DNA from: an uncultured Pseudomonadota bacterium
GTDB lineage: Bacteria; Pseudomonadota; Alphaproteobacteria; RUG11792
Length of the DNA: 7,496 bases
Assembly: GCA_902796745.1 (NCBI GenBank)
Contig: CADBQC010000041.1
Location: 1 to 7,496, forward strand
Reading direction: 5' to 3'
Part shown: positions 6,695 to 7,496 of the stretch, in pieces
Numbering within the stretch: position 1 is the stretch's first letter
Layout of the letters: every line of letters starts with the position of its first letter
The notes under the pieces: generated by a model
The model's database searches: none
The model's input: only the letters and a program-made list of their open reading frames with translations
What the model was told of the DNA's origin: nothing
Position numbers and translations under genes: made by a program

Positions 6695-7158
6695 TCGCTC
6701 TGATCCTATCGGCTTGCACAACGGTAAAGCCACTAATCGTAAAAGACGCTGTGAGCACGCAGCTAAAAAATCTGCATGTGAAAGCAGATCCCTATCTGGA
6801 ATACAGATTCGTAGGAGCTTTTCAACGATTGTTATCAAACTATCTACCTGATAACAGTCAATACGAAATAACAATTGAGATACAAGAGCACATATCATCC
6901 GCCATATACACTCAGAACGAAATCGCGAAAGAACAAATTAGAATGACTGCGCACATTAATGTGTATGATAGTGCCTATAATCACATAGGTGCCAAAATGC
7001 TTGATACATATTCAACTTACGAAGCATGTGATGAAATGCCACATTCCGTCACTACTGCTAAGTTACATGCACGAGATGCGGTAATACAGGAACTAGCTCA
7101 AGCATCTGCTTTAGCCATCAAAGCGATAATTGCAGAAAAAGGCAAAAATTCTAACTGA
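6655..7158 (+). CDS. lptE: Outer-membrane lipoprotein, probably LPS-assembly protein LptE
   Basis: The 167-residue product starts with a lipoprotein signal peptide: a hydrophobic core at about 8-18 and the lipobox LSAC with lipidated Cys21, so the mature form should be a membrane-anchored periplasmic-side protein of 147 residues. The n-region is short and not clearly basic (Arg3 next to Asp4), slightly unusual. The mature part resembles alphaproteobacterial LptE in layout: a predicted helix (about 52-64), a strand YEITIEIQEH (70-79), an Arg followed by alternating strands (RMTAHINVYD, 96-105), a SY/TY-type loop (about 119-123), and a C-terminal Ala-rich helix (about 133-162). LptE plugs the LptD barrel that inserts LPS into the outer membrane. 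The lipoprotein is well supported; LptE is inferred from pattern, not from a strong motif. The gene overlaps infB by 40 nt in another frame and ends 25 nt before the opposing tRNA gene. Confidence 0.6.
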   Translation: MLRDSLQVTLCGLVALILSACTTVKPLIVKDAVSTQLKNLHVKADPYLEYRFVGAFQRLLSNYLPDNSQYEITIEIQEHISSAIYTQNEIAKEQIRMTAHINVYDSAYNHIGAKMLDTYSTYEACDEMPHSVTTAKLHARDAVIQELAQASALAIKAIIAEKGKNSN

Positions 7159-7183
7159 GTAACTTCACAGTTCTAATCAAAAA

Positions 7184-7260
7184 TGGCGCGCTCTGAAGGA
7201 TTCGAACCCTCGACCCACAGCTTAGAAGGCTGTTGCTCTATCCAGCTGAGCTAAGAGCGC
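7184..7260 (-). tRNA. tRNA-Arg (anticodon UCU)
   Basis: Read on the minus strand, the gene folds into a complete cloverleaf: acceptor GCGCTCT/AGAGCGC (7254-7260 with 7188-7194), D stem GCTC/GAGC with the GG of the D loop, anticodon stem ACAGC/GCTGT with loop CTTCTAA, a 5-nt variable loop, and T stem GAGGG/CCTTC (one G-U pair) with loop TTCGAAT. Anticodon TCT (7226-7224) decodes AGA, and AGG by wobble. The discriminator is G (7187) and CCA is encoded (7186-7184), followed at once by five Ts. It is convergent with the rimP-lptE operon. No duplicated 3' end that would mark an integrated element is visible in the window. Confidence 0.97.
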
Positions 7261-7271
7261 CACTCATTCTT

Positions 7272-7300
7272 AGTCTACCGATAAAACCGGATGATATCAA
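7272..7300 (-). promoter_or_regulatory. Candidate promoter for tRNA-Arg
   Basis: On the minus strand TTGATA (7300-7295, 5/6 to TTGACA), a 17-nt spacer and TAGACT (7277-7272, 4/6 to TATAAT, with the -7 T) point to a start near 7265, about 5 nt before the mature tRNA 5' end. Such short leaders are normal for single tRNA transcripts. Confidence 0.55.
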
Positions 7301-7349
7301 CAAAATTTGACATAACTGTATAAGTTCATAACAAATGAGACAAAATTTG
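7300..7349 (+). repeat. Pair of 10-bp direct repeats
   Basis: ACAAAATTTG occurs at 7300-7309 and again at 7340-7349, exactly 40 nt apart, close to four helical turns. The first copy touches the -35 of the tRNA promoter and overlaps a plus-strand TTGACA (7307-7312) that lacks a good -10. It could be a paired protein-binding site, or chance in AT-rich DNA. Confidence 0.3.
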
Positions 7350-7480
7350 GCTTGAGAGGGCTAAGGCGATTTAAGTAGAGCAAATAGAAGAAAAGTCTCC
7401 AGAATTAAATGGTTGAAGATTAAATTAACCCCCAATTGCGGATAAGCAGGTTTTCTTAGGAGAGAAAATGGAGTAACATC

Positions 7481-7494
7481 ACTGAAAAATCAGT
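7481..7494. repeat. Short perfect hairpin at the right edge
   Basis: ACTGA (7481-7485), an AAAA loop and TCAGT (7490-7494) form a 5-bp stem. The window ends two bases later, so a following T-run on the plus strand cannot be seen; on the minus strand no T-run follows. It could be part of a terminator or leader structure, or nothing. Confidence 0.25.
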
Positions 7495-7496
7495 AA

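Larger units (their letters stand above)
7261..7496. other. Apparently gene-free right end of the window
   Basis: All plus-strand frames are broken by frequent stops, and the longest minus-strand frame is about 43 codons with no ATG and no family features. Besides the tRNA promoter, visible features are the ACAAAATTTG repeats, a TTGACA at 7307-7312, a Shine-Dalgarno-like AGGAGA just before an ATG at 7468 that meets TAA after one further codon, and a short hairpin at 7481-7494. It may be the upstream region of a gene beyond the edge; I see no gene in it. Confidence 0.55.

Noticed and set aside
7153..7172. AACTG-N10-CAGTT dyad with a T5 run on the minus strand as a tRNA terminator
   Set aside because: The stem is only 5 bp with a 10-nt loop, and the T-run begins four bases after the stem, so it would be unstable; kept only as part of a finding.
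7184..7260. tRNA-Arg as the integration site of a mobile element
   Set aside because: tRNA genes are common attachment sites, but no repeat of the tRNA 3' end, integrase or phage gene is present in the window.
7364..7496. Minus-strand frame of about 43 codons at the right end
   Set aside because: It has no ATG and no ribosome binding site, follows a TGA, and its translation shows no motif; chance length is plausible in this interval.

Overview
This window is mostly a housekeeping stretch from an AT-rich bacterium, most likely an alphaproteobacterium of Rickettsiales or Holosporales type (inference). The grounds are: a CarD/CdnL-type RNA polymerase regulator; an IF2 whose N-terminus resembles alphaproteobacterial IF2 (RKVLSLKS, then a KKR-rich patch); an LptE-like lipoprotein, which implies an LPS-bearing outer membrane; low GC; and a pared-down rimP-nusA-infB cluster without ylxR, rbfA or truB. 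Stops TAA, TAG and TGA are all used, so the code is standard.

Layout. Positions 2-214 (+) hold the 3' end of a gene whose product looks like a repetitive beta-rich surface or secreted protein. It meets, tail to tail, a minus-strand RluC-like 23S rRNA pseudouridine synthase gene (257-1123). Then comes a 341-nt non-coding stretch (1124-1464) with the candidate carD promoter at its right end. carD (1465-1959) is followed by a short gap with a good promoter candidate for rimP. rimP (2029-2511), nusA (2537-4051), infB (4076-6694) and an LptE-like lipoprotein gene (6655-7158) run in one direction with gaps of 25 and 24 nt and finally a 40-nt overlap, so they look like one operon. A minus-strand tRNA-Arg(UCU) gene with encoded CCA (7184-7260) faces the operon end. 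The last 236 nt (7261-7496) contain no convincing gene.

How the genes fit together. CarD acts at transcription initiation, NusA at elongation, pausing and antitermination, RimP in 30S assembly, IF2 in translation initiation, RluC in 23S rRNA modification, and tRNA-Arg reads AGA/AGG codons. Apart from the partial gene at the left edge, the outlier is the lipoprotein gene, which belongs to LPS transport yet is tied to infB by a gene overlap and an internal ribosome binding site.

I found no CRISPR array, insertion sequence, prophage gene, toxin-antitoxin pair or other defence system. The items most worth a second look are the infB/lptE overlap, the reduced nus operon, the surface-like protein that ends without a visible barrel or anchor, and the carD control region.
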